64,000 nt of DNA from Cenococcum geophilum 1.58 (Eukaryota > Ascomycota > Dothideomycetes > Gloniales > Gloniaceae), in NCBI GenBank assembly GCA_001692895.1, contig KV748191.1, forward strand, positions 2,294,001 through 2,358,000. Direction: 5' to 3'. Position numbers and translations under genes: made by a program. Positions within the stretch are counted from its first letter, which is position 1. Each line of letters starts with the position of its first letter. Shown here piece by piece: positions 1-13,001 of the stretch. Below the pieces are notes generated by a model. It worked only from the letters and a program-made list of their open reading frames with translations, searched no databases and had not been told where the DNA came from.

Positions 1-2442
1 GATTTATGGTCCTCTATTGCAATATATAAAGCCTTAAACCCGCTAGGTAGTACTTAAGCCTTTATTACGGACCTATAAAATCCGCAAACTAACTTAGATA
101 CCTACTTTACGGACCACCGCTACCGCTAGTAGTACCCGCATCGACCAGGTCCTACCCGTAACCCCTATAGTAACTCCTATACGAAAATATACCCCCATAG
201 ATAAACTAGCCAGAAGTGCTTCGTGTGCGGTAAGGAAGGATATTGGTTTATAAAGTATACCTAAAAAGAACATAATAAGTCTAGGAAGAGACTTAATAGC
301 CGTATTAACTAGTTTATTTTAGAGTATAAAGGAAAGAAAGTAGAGGAGTCTCTTAGCGAATCAATAGAAGCCCTTATAATTAACTTTAACTTAGATACTT
401 AGGAATAGAAGACCTTAGAGATATTCCTAACCACTTTTAGACCTTTTACGGATAGCTAAGCCTTTAATACTATAACCGTATTAGCCGACCGCTCCTTTAT
501 ATACTTAATTATACCTAAAAACTGGCTCGTAAATATACCCGCTAGACCTATTACGGACGTTATAGACCGCGAATAGGACCTATTTGCATATATTACTACG
601 GAACGCTATACCCCTAAAGAATTCTACGGCGTTATAATCGATATAGGTACCTCTAAGAAGTCTACTATAGGTTACGGATAATACCTTATATATAAGACCA
701 CCGTAAATAATAATATGGATATTAACACTACGTAAACTAGGGCCGTAAACGTCTAATTCGGCATCGGCTTAACTATATTAATTAGATTAGTTGCAGTTAA
801 GACCCTAATTAGCCTAGTTAACTTCCACATAATAAAAGCGGACACCCCTTTTCTACTCTGTCTTGTGGACATAGATAGGCTATAGGTCTACTATAACAAT
901 GTTACGGACACCGTAATTAGCCCCGCAACTGCCCTAAGAAGTAAGAATATTACCCTACTAATTATACGACAATTTAGACACCCATTCTTTATATAGGGAG
1001 AGACTTTACGGACCTATATTTAGGAATCTTTTAACTATAACCCGTGCTACCTTACCAGTACTAAGATCTACCGCCTATACCGCCGCTTCGGCTACCTATT
1101 AGCCGAAAAGCTATATAGAGTCCTTAAATGCTCTGGATATAACAACGTTAATAGGAAGGCAATTAACTACCTAACTAAATACTGCTCTTTTTGCCAGAAA
1201 TACGGACGTTCCCTAGGCCAATTTAAGTTTACCCTTCGCGAGAACCTTAACTTCAACCACTTAGTATACGTGGACATTATGTATATTAACGGCAGTCCAG
1301 TATTATATATAATTAATAAGGCAACCCGCTATTAAGCCGCCTGTTAGTTGTAAAATATATCCACAAAATATACTTAGGATATTTTATAGACCTACTAGAT
1401 TAATATATACGTTGGACCCCCTAAGTATATTACCTATAACGCTAGTAGGAACTTTATTAGTAAGGAATTCTAGCAGTATGCTATAGCTATAGCTATATTA
1501 ATAAAAGCTGTCCCAGTTAAGGCGTATTAGTTTATTAGGCTTATTAAGTAAGCTTACTTAGCCTTATAGAGAGCTTACTAGATTATTACGGACGAATATA
1601 AGGATATCTAAAAGGAACTGGCTTTATAGATGGCTATAAAAGCTATTAATAACACCGCTGGCCCTAATAGGCTAGTACCTACCCTTTTAATTTATGGAGC
1701 TTACCTAAGGATAAGTAACCTAGGCCCTCCTGCCCCGTTTATTACGGAACGAGCAGCTATAATACAGAAGGTAATGGCTGAAATAGTCAAATTACGGGCC
1801 AAACAAACTATTAATAACGCTTTGCACCACTATAACGGACCTAATATAACCTTAGTATACAACCTCCCGCTTAATTCTAAAGTCCTTATATAGTATAAAA
1901 GCGGCAATTAGACTAGACCTTATTGTCTACTAGCTATAGAAGACGAAACGTGTTATATATAACTCCCTAGCAAACTAACTAACTTTAGAAGCACGTCCGT
2001 AAAACCCTACTTTTAGTTTAAAAATACCTGTGCCGTCAAACTAGACGAACTAAAAGTACCTGCTGAACTAGATAAACTAAAAGCACCCTTACCTACTTTA
2101 GAAGTCCCCTAGAAACCTATTAAACCGGCTATAAAGCGCGGTTAAGGACGCCCCTAAAAGCACCTTATAATAGAGAATTATCTAACCTCCGCAGGTATAT
2201 CTGTAAGGTAATCTCCGCCTACAGATATATTAGTTTTAGTATAGGAAACCCCTTTTACGGACTTATAACGTAAAGAGATTAACGGACTACTTAAAAAGGG
2301 CGTCTTTATAATTATAACGGAGAGAGACGTTCCATAAGGCGTCTATATATTTAACTCGCGCTTTATTAACAAAATTAAGCACCCTAGTACTAATAAAGCC
2401 TTTAAAAAGTTAAGACTCGTTATATAAGCTTATAACGACTAG
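1..2442 (+). pseudogene. Copia I polyprotein, part 1 (gag zinc knuckle, integrase, start of RT), RIP-degraded
   Basis: Remains of a Ty1/copia gag-pol gene that starts upstream of the window. A zinc-knuckle relic (KCFVCGKEGYW) is read near 214-250. The integrase core follows, with YVDIMYI near 1266-1290 and ITYNASRNFISKEF near 1430-1475, where the catalytic Asp expected in this motif is Asn. The integrase C-terminal part (AIKAINNTAGPNRLVPTLL, from 1630) is the longest open piece, 87 codons. The frame continues into the start of the RVT_2 reverse transcriptase (FNSRFINKIKHPSTNKAF, about 2350-2405) and stops where gypsy A is inserted. Almost all stops are TAG or TAA where Gln or Trp is expected, as after RIP. 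It is a dead copy. The assignment to copia rests on domain order (integrase before RT) and on the RVT_2-type start. Confidence 0.85.
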
Positions 2443-2447
2443 GGAAA

Positions 2448-2640
2448 TGTTACGGGACAGGGGCAGTGGCTACAAAGCGTATGTATTCGAGGAGTCTACA
2501 AGACATTACGCGATCAATCGTAAGGGTCAAGGGCGTAAGGAGGTAATATACCTACGCGTAGCTAATATAAGCTATACGCGAGGTATACGTAAGAGCACGG
2601 GGCTCTCCTATAGAGGCCCCTGCGGTAGGGTTCCGTAATA
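2448..2640 (-). repeat. Gypsy A 3' LTR (left copy)
   Basis: 193-bp terminal repeat starting TGTTACGG and ending CCGTAATA; the mate ends CCGTAACA, so CA has become TA here. Differences from the right copy are mostly C/T or G/A transitions. The LTR is much GC-richer than the element interior. A short open frame inside it (2447-2638) is part of the LTR and not a gene. Confidence 0.92.
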
Positions 2641-2806
2641 CTACCCCCCCTCTTATAGAGGCGGAGCTCCGGCAACGCTATGGTTACTATATATATATAG
2701 AAGAGACACTTAAGGTATAGAAAAGAAGAAAAAGGGGGGTATTACTAAAGGCTTAAAATAACGTTATGTAATAGGGCTTAGCATCTAAGAATCCAACTAA
2801 TTAGAT

Positions 2807-2829
2807 AACTTTAACCGCCGGTTAAAGTT
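2807..2829. repeat. 23-bp palindrome, copy 1 (gypsy A 3' region)
   Basis: Perfect palindrome with 11-bp arms AACTTTAACCG and CGGTTAAAGTT around a central C. It lies about 170 bp inside the 3' LTR of gypsy A. Confidence 0.9.
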
Positions 2830-5800
2830 CCTGGATATCTTAATAATATTCCGGTTATATAATCGTACTTTACTATAATCTAACGGCAATCTAATAGTAA
2901 TTTGCCCTTACGTAGTAATATATAATAGTTTAACTCTATAAGGGCTTCTATAGAGGATTAGGTATAAAGTCTCTGCTTAGGCCCAGTTTCTATAGGTTCG
3001 CGTAGTAAAAGTCGCTAATTAGATCCTTTACATTTTTAAAGTCTTCCTATAGTTACTATTCTAGCTAATTTATATCGAATCCTATATATATAGCTCTGTA
3101 GTAGAGCTATTATCCTTTACCTTTACCAAAGTATTTAGAGTTAATAATTCGTTTAATAGTCCACTCCTTATGGTTCTTATCTTCGTTCTTATCTTAGATT
3201 AGTACTAGTAGGAATTTAGGCTATATCTGCCTTAGTAAGGGGTTAAGCTAATAGAGGTATAGTAGCCATAGGTAAAATACGGGCTATATTCCGCGGGTAG
3301 CTAGGGTAAGTAGGAGTTCTAGCTTATATACGGCTCCCCTATTAATAACTTATTTAATTGGATAGGGGCTAAGGTTTTTATAATTAAGTAACTTTATAGG
3401 CCTCTATATAGAGATATTGCGTATATTTAGCTATACCTAGTCGCTAACACGCATCTCCGGTGGTGGTGTTTTATAATAGTTAGCGAAATAGGCCTACTTT
3501 ACTTAAGCCTAGGCCATTTCTCCCTTATAGTAGTTAAGTAGATTTTTTATACGGTCTATATACTAGTCGGTAAGTAGTATCTTAAGGCGTTTTCTATATA
3601 GCAGTTTCTTATTAATAGGTTCTAGTGGCTCTATACTAGATTAGGGGTAATAACCCTTATTTATAAAGAATGGGGTAAGTCCTATAGTAGTTAAGACGTA
3701 GTTATTTACTGCAAATTTACCTAGTAGGAGGTAATCCACCCAGTTATCTTAACTATAGGCGACTACCTATCGTAGGTACGCTTTTATACTGGCATTAGCA
3801 TTTTCTGGTTACCTAGCAGTTTTATAGTAGAAGGATATAGATATCTTAATAAAGATACCAAGGCGTTAGCAGATTTGTCTCTATATATTAGAGTTAAATT
3901 ATATGCCTCGGTCGGATATAATTAAGTTAGGTAGCCTATATAGTCAGTAAACTTTATAAAGGAAGGCGTTAGTAACGTCGCTAACGGCTATGCCTTTAGT
4001 TGGAACGTAGTAGCGCTCTTTTATAAGTTGGTATATTATTATAAGGATATTCTTATAGGTACAACCATGTCGTTTATAGGGTAGTAGGTTAATAACGAAA
4101 TCTATAGTGATATCTGCCTATTGTTGTATAGGTACTAGTAAAGGGTATAATAGTCCTTAGTACTTTATATTAAAGGCCTTAGCGCGCTTATAACCGTAGT
4201 AGGCGCCTATAAAGCGTTTAACTAAGTCTATTATTTTTNGCTAGAAGTANTATCGGCTAAGNAGCTTNTAGGTTCCTNNTTTNCNTAGGTAGCCNCTTAA
4301 TNNGAGGTNNTNGGCCATTTAGATTAGTTGCCGTTATAGATTTTCTAAGTTAGGGATAAATAGGCGGCCTCTATAATAGAGCCTATTCTCTTTTACTTCT
4401 AAGGCTGCTATATTAATCTAGCCTAAGCTTTAGAGGTTAGTAGGTAGCGTATAGGCGCTAGCAGTCTTTACGGTAATAAGTTAATGCAGTAATAGGTTAA
4501 CAGAGGCGTTATATGCTATAGTAATAAGCTTATTAATTTTAGGAGGTAACTCTAGTTCTATAGTATAAAGCTAGGGTATAGTTAGCTTTATTGTAGGTAG
4601 TATACCTAGGGCCAAATTTCGTGCTTTTAGGATTATTTATTATTAGAACTAATTATAGGGGTTATTTTTAGACTAAGGAAGGTCTTATAAGCGGCGTGTT
4701 AGGCTATTAGGTTTAGTACCTTATACTCCTAATCTATATATAATTTTAAAGTTAAAACCAGAGAGAAACTTATTCCAACGTACTTAGCATTAGTTTAGCT
4801 ACTTTATAGTTATAAAGTACTTAAGATTGCGATGGTCCGTAAGGACTTTAGTTGGCTAATTAGGCTCTACTAAGGAGAGTTCTAGTTAGAATTCTTTAAA
4901 CGCTTATATAATTATAAGGAGTTCTTTATTATAGATCTTATAGTTATACTCTTATAGTATAAGCTTAGACGAGTAGAATACGACTAGGTAAAGGAGACCG
5001 TTATTACCTATCTAGGAGAGGACGCCTACGTTAACGTGGTTTAAAGAGTCGGTTTTAAGATAGAGTTATTATCCTAGTGTAAAGTAAGCTAGGATAGGTG
5101 CTTTAGTAAAGGCATTTTTAAGGTCTTAGAACGCCTTCTTATATTTAGGCGTCTAGGTAAAGCCTAGGTGCGTTTTTCTTCCTTTTATAAAAAGGCCCTT
5201 CGTTTATATTATTGCTGTAAGTGGTGCTACTACGCCTAAGAAGTTATATATAAATTTCTAATAGAAGTTAGCAAAACTAAGGAAGGCTTATACGTCCTTA
5301 ATGCAGTTAAAGGCTTACTATTTAGTAATTATATATACCTTCTTAGGGTCCATACGGACACCCTTAGTAGTAATAATTAGTTTAAGGTATTTTACTTCTA
5401 TAACTAAGAATTCGCATTTCTTTAAATTAATATAAAGTTCTACGTCCCTAAGGCGCTATAGGACCTTTTAAACATGTTCGGTATACTTAAAGGGGTTATT
5501 ACTATAAATAAGTATGTTGTCTAGGTACGTAAAGCAGAAGTTGTTGAGGTAGTCCTATAAGGCGTTATTAATATAGCTTTAGAAGGTACCTAGGCCGTTA
5601 TATACGCTAAAGGGTATAATGGTATATTTAAATTAGCTAAAGCGTAATACGAATGCGGTTTTCTATTTGTTACCTTCCCGTATTTAGAGATAGTTAAAGG
5701 CGGCAATAATATTAAGCTTAGTATAGATTTTGGCTTAACTAAGCCGCTTAAGGGTCTTACGTATAAGCGGTACTAGGTATTAGTTTTTAATNGTAATAGC

Positions 5801-6560
5801 GTTAAGTCCTNTATAGTTAANNNAGAATNAGATACCTCCTTNTNGCTTNTTANCGAGAAGNATAGGGGCNGCTGCTAGTAATATNCTNGGACNAATAAAT
5901 CCTTTATTAAGGTACTTATTAATATACTTTTTTATAACTAGAAGCTTGTCTTTTAACATTAGGTAGGGTCTCTTATAAGGTAGCATTTTTCCTTATTTAA
6001 TGTTAATGGTATAGTTATTAGGTTAATATAGGGGGAGTATATCTACGCTCTTTTATAAGCATATATCGGTAAAGTTATAGTACCTCTTAGGGAGGAGCTT
6101 ACGGAGTTCTTCGTTGGTAAGTCCTTTTTTAAGCTTTATAAACTTCTTAAAGTCTAAAGGTGAAAGTCTATAGAGTTCCGTAGGGGCGTCGTCTTCTAAA
6201 AGGTCGACTATATCTATCCTATTACTATAGAGGACGTAGTCCTATTCTTTATTAAGCTTATATAGTTATAATTAGAAAGCTATAGTAACGGTCTAGCCTT
6301 TCTTACGTGCTATACGGTAGAAGGCTAGGGCACTTATATAGTGGTAGTTAGTTATAGGTAGAGTAATAAGGGGTTCCTTAGGTTAATATCCTAGGGAGTA
6401 AATAGAGGTGGCTAGGCTATACCCTAGGCAAGTCTCTCTACAGTATTTAAAGTTAAAGGTTACTTCTCTCTTCTTTTAGTTAATGGCGGGGTTATATTAT
6501 TTAAGCTAGTTTGTTTTAAGGATAATAGGGTAGTTAGTAAGTAGTGTTATATAGGCCCAG

Positions 6561-6985
6561 TATAACGGAACCTTGTAGCAAGAACTACGATGGGTTCGTC
6601 AATGGGCTAGGTGTGTAGGAAATGCAAGTACAAAAGTCAACAACGTAATAACAACTGGTGGAGTGGTTGCCCAATAGATTAACTCCAATTATATTCTGAG
6701 AATCACTACAAAGAAGGAACTATCTAGGTAGGGACTAAGGGTCCTTAAATACACAACCGTACTCCTATAAAATCCTTCTTATACGTGATGTACGTTTTAT
6801 ACGTAAGGTACGTGAGTTCCTCTCGTTCCTCTTGTTCAATACGTAGCACATTATGTGACCTCGGTTACCATTCCTCGTCACATAGTTCTATCGGCTCCAT
6901 CCTAGACCGTGCCTAAATTAACCAACTAGCTTCTTCCGTCTCTTCTCCAAGTAGTCGTAACATCGTACTTAAAGCGTCCGTAACA
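6561..6985. repeat. Solo LTR inside gypsy A
   Basis: 425-bp segment starting TATAACGGAACC (from TGTAACGG) and ending GTCCGTAACA, flanked by the perfect 5-bp duplication CCCAG (6556-6560 and 6986-6990). It has normal base composition and abundant CpA and TpG, unlike the RIP-damaged gypsy A sequence around it. I see no internal region, so it is best read as a recombination remnant of a later insertion. It breaks the central part of the gypsy A polyprotein, between the RT and the presumed gag. Confidence 0.85.
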
Positions 6986-9048
6986 CCCAGAGTTCTTCCT
7001 AGTGCCTATTTATGTCTAGGTAGAGTTATGCTATATAGGTAATCTTCTATACGGTATAATTACTATTAGTAAGTTATAGGGCGCGGGCTTTAGTAAGGGG
7101 TAAGGTAAATAGGTTATAAGTGCGCACAAATTAGGTATCTATAAATTTATTAGTAGCTCCGCAATTAATTATAGAACGGCTTTTATATTATTTTTTAGCA
7201 GTAGTTCCTATTATAGGTAAAATTATCTATTTCCATCCATTTATCTTTATAGAGTTATCTATTAAGTAAGCCAATATATAGATCCCTCCGTAATTAGAGC
7301 GTCCTAACCTATAACTTAGGGCTAGAACTTAGCGTTTTCCATTTCCATATCCGACTCTACCGCTATTACTATATCTTTGTCTTATACGATAGTAGCGCAT
7401 AGTAACGTATTTGGTGTTTAGGGTATTAGGTTAGGTATTAGGCGGCGGCTACTAAACCTAGCCATTAGGTAGTTTAGGTTATCGCAATAACAGCCTTTTT
7501 AATGGCATCTATAGCAGCGTCCTAGTTTTTAGAGTAGCTTATGCTCTCCATCTAGGAGTTTTTATAGGAAGGTTAGTATAGAGAAATTGATATTAGTTCC
7601 GGTAGTACTTAAGGTAGTAGGCGTTAGTGGCTTAGTATATATAGGTTTAGTAGGCCCAGGGGGCTTCTATAGGAAGGTCTTTAGGCAAGGGTTAGTAGTA
7701 GCAATCTAATTTAGTTATTGTTCGATCTTCTGTAAAGCTGCTACTATATTATAAATATTGTTATAGTTATAGCTAGCGGCTACGTAACTAAGGCAATAAG
7801 TAACTTTTTTAAGGGGGTCCTTTTAGTCTTTAGTATTGTCTTAGGCGAGGGCTCTGGTATATTCCTAGAATTTAATATAGAATTTATTAAATAATTCGGT
7901 AGGGCTTATCTTTAGGGTATATAGTTTAGCTTAGTTGGTAGCTAGTAGGTTGTGGTCGCGGTATATTAGGTTAAGATTATTAAGGACTTCTTAGTGGGAC
8001 TACTACTTTTAGGGGCTACTAGTCTCCTATTAGGCGAAGAGTCTGTTAAATAGTGTACCCTTTATTCGCCTAATAATATAGCCGATCTTAGTGTCTTCCA
8101 TAGGAAAAAGGCAGGCGCTCTAAGTTAGTTTCTTACGGATTTACATCTTCTAGTAGCTATATTCCTTACGGTCTTCCTAAAAGACTAGGGGATTAAAGTA
8201 GCGTATATTAGACCCTATAGTAGCAGTTTAGGTCTAATTATTATGGCTTTTATTATTACTACTTTAGTAGGGGTTCCTATTAGGTAAAGCTACTTAGTAC
8301 TAGCCCTCCGTTAAGTATTAAGTAGGTAAAATTGCCGGGGGCGTAGAGACTTAGGTGGCGTTATATATAGTAAAAAGGTATCTAGTGTTATTACAAATAT
8401 ACTTATTAAGCTAAGATTATAGGTATTTAATTATGCCTTCTTTTTTAGTAACTATAGCAATTAGTGTAATCTTAGCCTTTTTTAACTATTGGACGTCGCG
8501 TTTAGACACGTAGAGGTTATCTTCGGTTTCTTAACGTATATTATTGGTGAGCGCCTCACAAGCTTATAGGTCTTAGATAATATCGCGATCTTAGGCAGTA
8601 TATATCTCGGCTTGTGTAAGCTTTAGGTAATAGTTCTGTAGAAGGCGGTAGTATTTATTAGGGTCTTATGTTACCATTTTTATAAACGTCTCGGCGTCTT
8701 ATATTTCGATTTTAATAGGTAGTAGCCCTTCCGTTTGCTTATCTGTAGTTATATAGTTAATAAAAGATAAGATATTATTAGTGTCCGTCTCCTTAGGGGT
8801 TAAGGCTAGGGCTAATAAATTGAATTCTCCTAGGATTAATTAGCGTTGTAGGTTAGGTGTAGGTATTAGATTGTTTTTTAGGTTTAATATAATAGCTAGT
8901 AAGAAATATTGTCTTACTATTGTAGGTTCCTTAAAAGTATAAAGTAAGGTAATTTATAGACACGCTGCTTCTAGTAGCGCCTACAGTATTATAGAGATAT
9001 AGAATTGGTTATAGGCTAAGCGTCGGTAGTAAAAAAGGCGTAACGTAA

Positions 9049-9241
9049 TGTTATAGGACGGGGGCAGTGGCTACAAAGCGTATGTATTCGAGGAGTCTAC
9101 AAGACGTTACGCGATCAATCGTAAGGGTCGAGGGCGTAAGGAGGTGATATACCTACGCGTAGCTAACATAAGCTGTACGCGAGGTATACGCGAGAGCACG
9201 GGGCTCTCCTATAGAGGCCCCTGCGGTAGGGTTCCGTAACA
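9049..9241 (-). repeat. Gypsy A 5' LTR (right copy)
   Basis: Mate of 2448-2640, the same 193-bp length. It starts TGTTATAGG (RIP form of TGTTACGGG) and ends CCGTAACA, followed directly by the target duplication GGAAA. Confidence 0.92.
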
Positions 9242-9246
9242 GGAAA

Positions 9247-10175
9247 GGACTTAATCTTTACGCAATTGCCTATAATCCAACGAGTTAGCTAATGGATTAT
9301 ACTTGCACTTACGCCTAGCCTATAGTAAAGTAAACCTATAGCTCTTTACCTATAGGATATCTTACAAGCCTATATATAATCTAATACCTACTTAAGTAGG
9401 GACATCTTTATACAATTACCGCTGGAGCTTAATTTATAACTAGGAATAATTTTATAGGTTATAAAACCACTCTATAGAGTGCTAGAAGCTAGAAACTATT
9501 AGTTTAAGACGTACTACTAGTACTATGTCCGTAAACTTAAGATGGAGCAGTTGACCTATAATCCTTACCTCCTATACACCCTATTAAACGGCCTTAGTAT
9601 TATTAGACTCTAAATAGATAATACCCTCTTTTTAGCAGACCGGATATTTACGGATGCTAAAGAGACTAAACTATAAGAAGCTAAGTTCCTGGTAAAGCTA
9701 TAAGAGCAGTTAACTAAGTAAACTCTAATTAAGTTTAACGGAGGCTTAATTATATAAAAGGGTAACTTAATTTAGTTAACCTAGGAACGCTAAGCTTAAA
9801 ACCTAAAGCTTATTATAGTAAAGCCTACAGACCTTACTAGTTCCCATAAAGAGACCTATAAGACTATAAATATAAAGGGCTAATATACTACATAGCGTGC
9901 AAGAGGCGCCTATATTGCTATAGTTTGCTAACCCAAATCTACCTATAACTTATCCTTTACGGCCTAGGCAGTAGATTTATAAGAAGAAAATATTAAACAG
10001 CTTAATAAGCGCATTTAATAGCAGATTAATAATGTGATAAGAGGACTTACTTTTATACCGCTAGATCTAAATTCTATTAGCGTAATAGTATTTATAGACG
10101 CCTTTTTTGCCAATAATAGGGACCTATTATCGCAAATCGGCTTTATAATTATACTTACATCGGCAAAATATGGTA
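9247..10175 (+). pseudogene. Copia I polyprotein, part 2 (RT palm to RNase H), RIP-degraded
   Basis: Direct continuation of copia I after gypsy A. Joining across one copy of GGAAA restores the conserved run around AYND-G before the insertion and DLIFTQLPIIQRV after it. RVT_2 text follows through about 9.9 kb (for example NPYLLYTLLNGLSIIRLQIDN with stops near 9560-9620). The early RNase H strand VIVFIDAFFANNRDL lies near 10085-10125. Readable similarity ends near 10170, at the junction with the tandem-repeat insert. Many in-frame TAG and TAA codons; not functional. Confidence 0.82.
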
Positions 10176-10484
10176 CCCTTTAAATGGCCTCAATGGTTAG
10201 TGGTTGACGCAATTGGCGCGCAGTTAAGGGCATTTGGCAACTTGACCGACTAGCCTATGTCGTGTTTTTTTAACACGCAGCCTGCGCGCAACCTGCGCGC
10301 AACCTGCCAGCAATCTGCGCATTTGGCAACCATAATTATATTTACCTCTTTTATACTAATAATATATTTTAAATAAATAAAAGCTATTTTAAAGCTATTT
10401 ATAAGGCTAGCAAAATAAATATTATTATTTTAGATAATTTAATATAATACAGCGATAGTTCTCTTCTACCTATTTACCTATTAA

Positions 10485-10680
10485 CTTACCTACCTGCCTA
10501 TATCGCCTACCTATTTACATCGCCTACCTATCTACATCTACCTATCTGCATTTACCTACCTATCTATATCTACCTACCTATCTATATTTACCTACCCGTT
10601 AACATCTACCTACCTATCTATATCTACTTACCTATCTGCATCTACCTACCTATTTATATCTACTTGTCTACATCTACCCA
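10485..10680. repeat. Pyrimidine-rich CTAC/CTAT simple-repeat tract
   Basis: Degenerate array of CTACCTAC-CTATCTATAT type units, nearly all pyrimidine plus A on the plus strand, about 200 bp long. Units resemble RIP-altered versions of a CTGC/CTAC tetramer. Confidence 0.8.
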
Positions 10681-11160
10681 GTAATGTCACTGGTTAGGTT
10701 ACTTTATTAGATCGGTTCGGTTATACCAAAATTCAAAGCCTAACCGGTTAGACGATTTTATTGGCTTAATCTGGATCGGTTCTGAAGCTTTAGCGATAAC
10801 CAGGTAACCAGGAACCAGTAAGGCCTTAGTGGTAAGGATTTGGGTAAGGGCGAACGTCACCTAAGGGAGCCAAGCCTCGTCTATTGGCTTAAAATTGCCG
10901 TGTAGCAACGCCCGAGTTAATCCGTTNNAGGCTTTNTAGATNATCAGATCGATTNGATNTAGTTAATTTNATNGAGTTNATGAAGTTAAGGTGGTTATTC
11001 CTAACCGCGTTATCCCCATCGCGTCGCCTATATCACGTCGCCNATAACGCGTCGCCTTTATTATTACTACCCTTACTACTGCCCTCATCGCGTTACCCTT
11101 ATTACTGCCCATATACTGCCCTCATTGTTTTATAATTGACGACTAATCGTCGTTGAGGAC

Positions 11161-11405
11161 GTGACTTCTAGACGCGTATCTCCGAGATGTGTTCGAGATG
11201 TGCTTCGAGACGCTTCTCCAGGACGTGCTTCGAGACGCGTTCTCCGAGATGTTCAGAGATGTAGCTTCGAGACGCATGTCTCCGAGACGTGCTTCGAGGA
11301 CGCGTATCTCCGAGACGTGTTTCGAGACGTGTTCGCAGCGTATTCCGGATGTGCTCGAGATAGTGCTTCGAGACGCATGTCTCGGGACGTGCTTCGATTA
11401 CGTGC
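11161..11405. repeat. Minisatellite, CGAGACGTGCTT type
   Basis: Imperfect tandem repeat of about 24-27 bp built from alternating CGAGACGTGCTT and CGAGACGCGTCTC half-units. Two overlapping open frames of 83 and 107 codons run through it. They are Arg/Asp/Ser-rich by-products of the repeat and I do not call them genes. Confidence 0.8.
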
Positions 11406-11864
11406 CTTCTAGACTGTTAGCTACTTATCGCGCGTTCGGGGACTTGCTTTGGATTTGCTCCCATATTTGCTCCCATTGGCTCTGCCAGTCTTGTCCCATA
11501 TTCCGCTCCTAGGACTGCATCGCATGCCGCGCTTCTATATTCATGTCTCCGATACGGCTCCGGAAGACTTTCTTTCGCCATCGCTTGAATTCCCGAGACG
11601 TGCGATGTGATCGCGCTTCGCGACGCCGTGTCTTACCGTTGATGGCATAATTGCCGTTGAGATGCGTATGCCGGCCGTGTGTACGGAATATACCGGGCTT
11701 ATCGGAATAAGGATTGGTGCACCGTTTGAGATGACGGATACATCGTGGAATATTATATATGGCGATTGATGGCCTTATTTTATTTATGAGGAGTAGATGA
11801 TTACGGTATATTCTATTCCGAGTGACAGATCTTTCGTCGGAATCGTCTCCTGCAACGATTTGAT

Positions 11865-12440
11865 TCCTGGCAGCGGTCTTGGTTCTTACTGCCAATGGTC
11901 TTTGTCTGCTAGGTAGCGGTTCGGTCTTCTGGCAGCAGTGTCTATGGTCTGCTGGCAAGGTCTCGGTTGCTAGCAGCGGTCTTGGTCTGCTGGCAAGCGG
12001 TCGAGTCTGCTGGCAATTGGTCTTGGTCTGCTGACAGCGGTCTTGGTCTGCTGGCAGCGAGGTGGTCTGCTGGGCAATGGGTCTTGTCTGCTGGCAACGG
12101 TCTCGGTCTGCTAGCAGCGGTCTTGGTCTGCTGGCCAGGCGGGTCGGTTCTGCTAGCAAATGGTCTTGGCTGCTGGCCACGGTTCTCGGTCTGCTAGCAG
12201 CGGTCTTGGTCTGCTGGCAGCTGGTCGGTCTGCTGGCAATAGGTCTTTGGTCTGCTGCAGCGTCTTGGTCTGCTGGCAGCGGTCCGTTCCTGTTGGCAAT
12301 GGTCTTGTCTGCTGCAGCTGTCTTGGTCTGCTGGCAATGGTCTTGATCTGCTGGCAACGGTCTCGGTCCTGCTGGCAGCGGTCTTGGTCTGTCTGCAGCG
12401 GTCTTGGTCTGTTGGCAGCGGTCTCCGGTCTGCTGTTGCT
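11865..12440. repeat. Minisatellite, 20-bp unit GGTCTTGGTCTGCTGGCAGC
   Basis: About 28 degenerate copies of a 20-bp unit over 570 bp, with frequent 1-bp indels. The minus strand reads as a repetitive Gln/Thr/Ala/Asp-rich frame of 282 codons that extends left to 11509. The plus strand has several shorter open frames. The indels and simple composition argue against a real protein. Confidence 0.88.
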
Positions 12441-12499
12441 GATCGGTCGTTGTGATATCTTTGCTAAGCAGCTAGCTAGCTATATTTCATCGTGTCTGT

Positions 12500-12680
12500 A
12501 CGATCCGTGTTTGTCCATCTACGACTGCCCATCCATCTACGTTCTGTCCATCTTCACTATATCTATCCGTCCGTCTATATCTATTTCTTCATCTACGTCT
12601 ATCCGTTCGTCTACATTTATCCATCCATCTACGATTGCCCATCTGTCTATATCTATCCATCCGTCTACGTCACTACAGTC
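12500..12680. repeat. Simple-repeat tract, CATC/CGTC/TATC type
   Basis: Tetranucleotide-like array (CCATCTACG, CCGTCTATATC and similar). Overlapping short frames rich in Ile, Ser and Tyr are by-products. Confidence 0.8.
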
Positions 12681-12976
12681 GCCAATCCAATCCAATGTTT
12701 TTACTCCGGTTTTGGCTAGGTTTTAAGCCTAAATCCGATGATTGGCCAATTACATTGGCCAATTTGGTCTAGTTGGCCTATTTTATATATCTAAAACCTC
12801 ATTATATCACATATTTCGCCATTTCCACGAATTCCTTCCATGCCTCCTCAACATATTTCATTACTTTTATCATATATCTCTAGGATATTTCGAACGTCCT
12901 GCAGTCGTCACTATAATCGCTAGTTACTCGTTTAATCTTGCAGCATGAATGATAGCGCTCAGAACCGTGCCACAAC

Positions 12977-13001
12977 NNNNNNNNNNNNNNNNNNNNNNNN
13001 N
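12977..13001. other. Assembly gap (25 N)
   Basis: Run of 25 N inside the tandem-repeat insert. It follows the start of an open frame at 12945, so any reading frame across it is untrustworthy. The GC-rich flank at 13002-13260 is open in two frames (Arg/Pro/Ser-rich), with no family I recognise. Confidence 0.95.

Larger units (their letters stand above)
2448..9241 (-). mobile_element. Gypsy A: complete Ty3/gypsy LTR retrotransposon nested in copia I
   Basis: A 6794-bp element bounded by 193-bp direct LTRs (2448-2640 and 9049-9241) and a perfect 5-bp target duplication GGAAA (2443-2447 and 9242-9246). Coding sense is minus: the polypurine tract lies against the left LTR (about 2644-2654, read as AAGAGGGGGG on the minus strand). 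RT is recognisable near 5000-6000: DKLLVIKKYINKYLNKGFI precedes the palm, and the catalytic box reads YLDNILIYS near 5520, with the second Asp of YLDD changed to Asn. Integrase lies near 3400-4350, with LPNLIISDRGI around the second catalytic Asp near 3915. Gag should lie at about 7.0-9.0 kb but is too decayed to read. Clusters of N at 4218-4312 and 5792-5896 mark unresolved consensus bases. The two copia I halves resume in frame across it. Confidence 0.92.

Noticed and set aside
2447-2638. 63-codon plus frame
   Set aside because: Lies inside the gypsy A LTR; the same frame in the other LTR is a repeat copy, not a gene.
11509-12357. 282-codon minus-strand frame (Gln/Thr/Ala-rich repeats)
   Set aside because: It is the translation of a degenerate 20-bp minisatellite with indels; overlapping open frames exist on the other strand and no domain or start context supports it.
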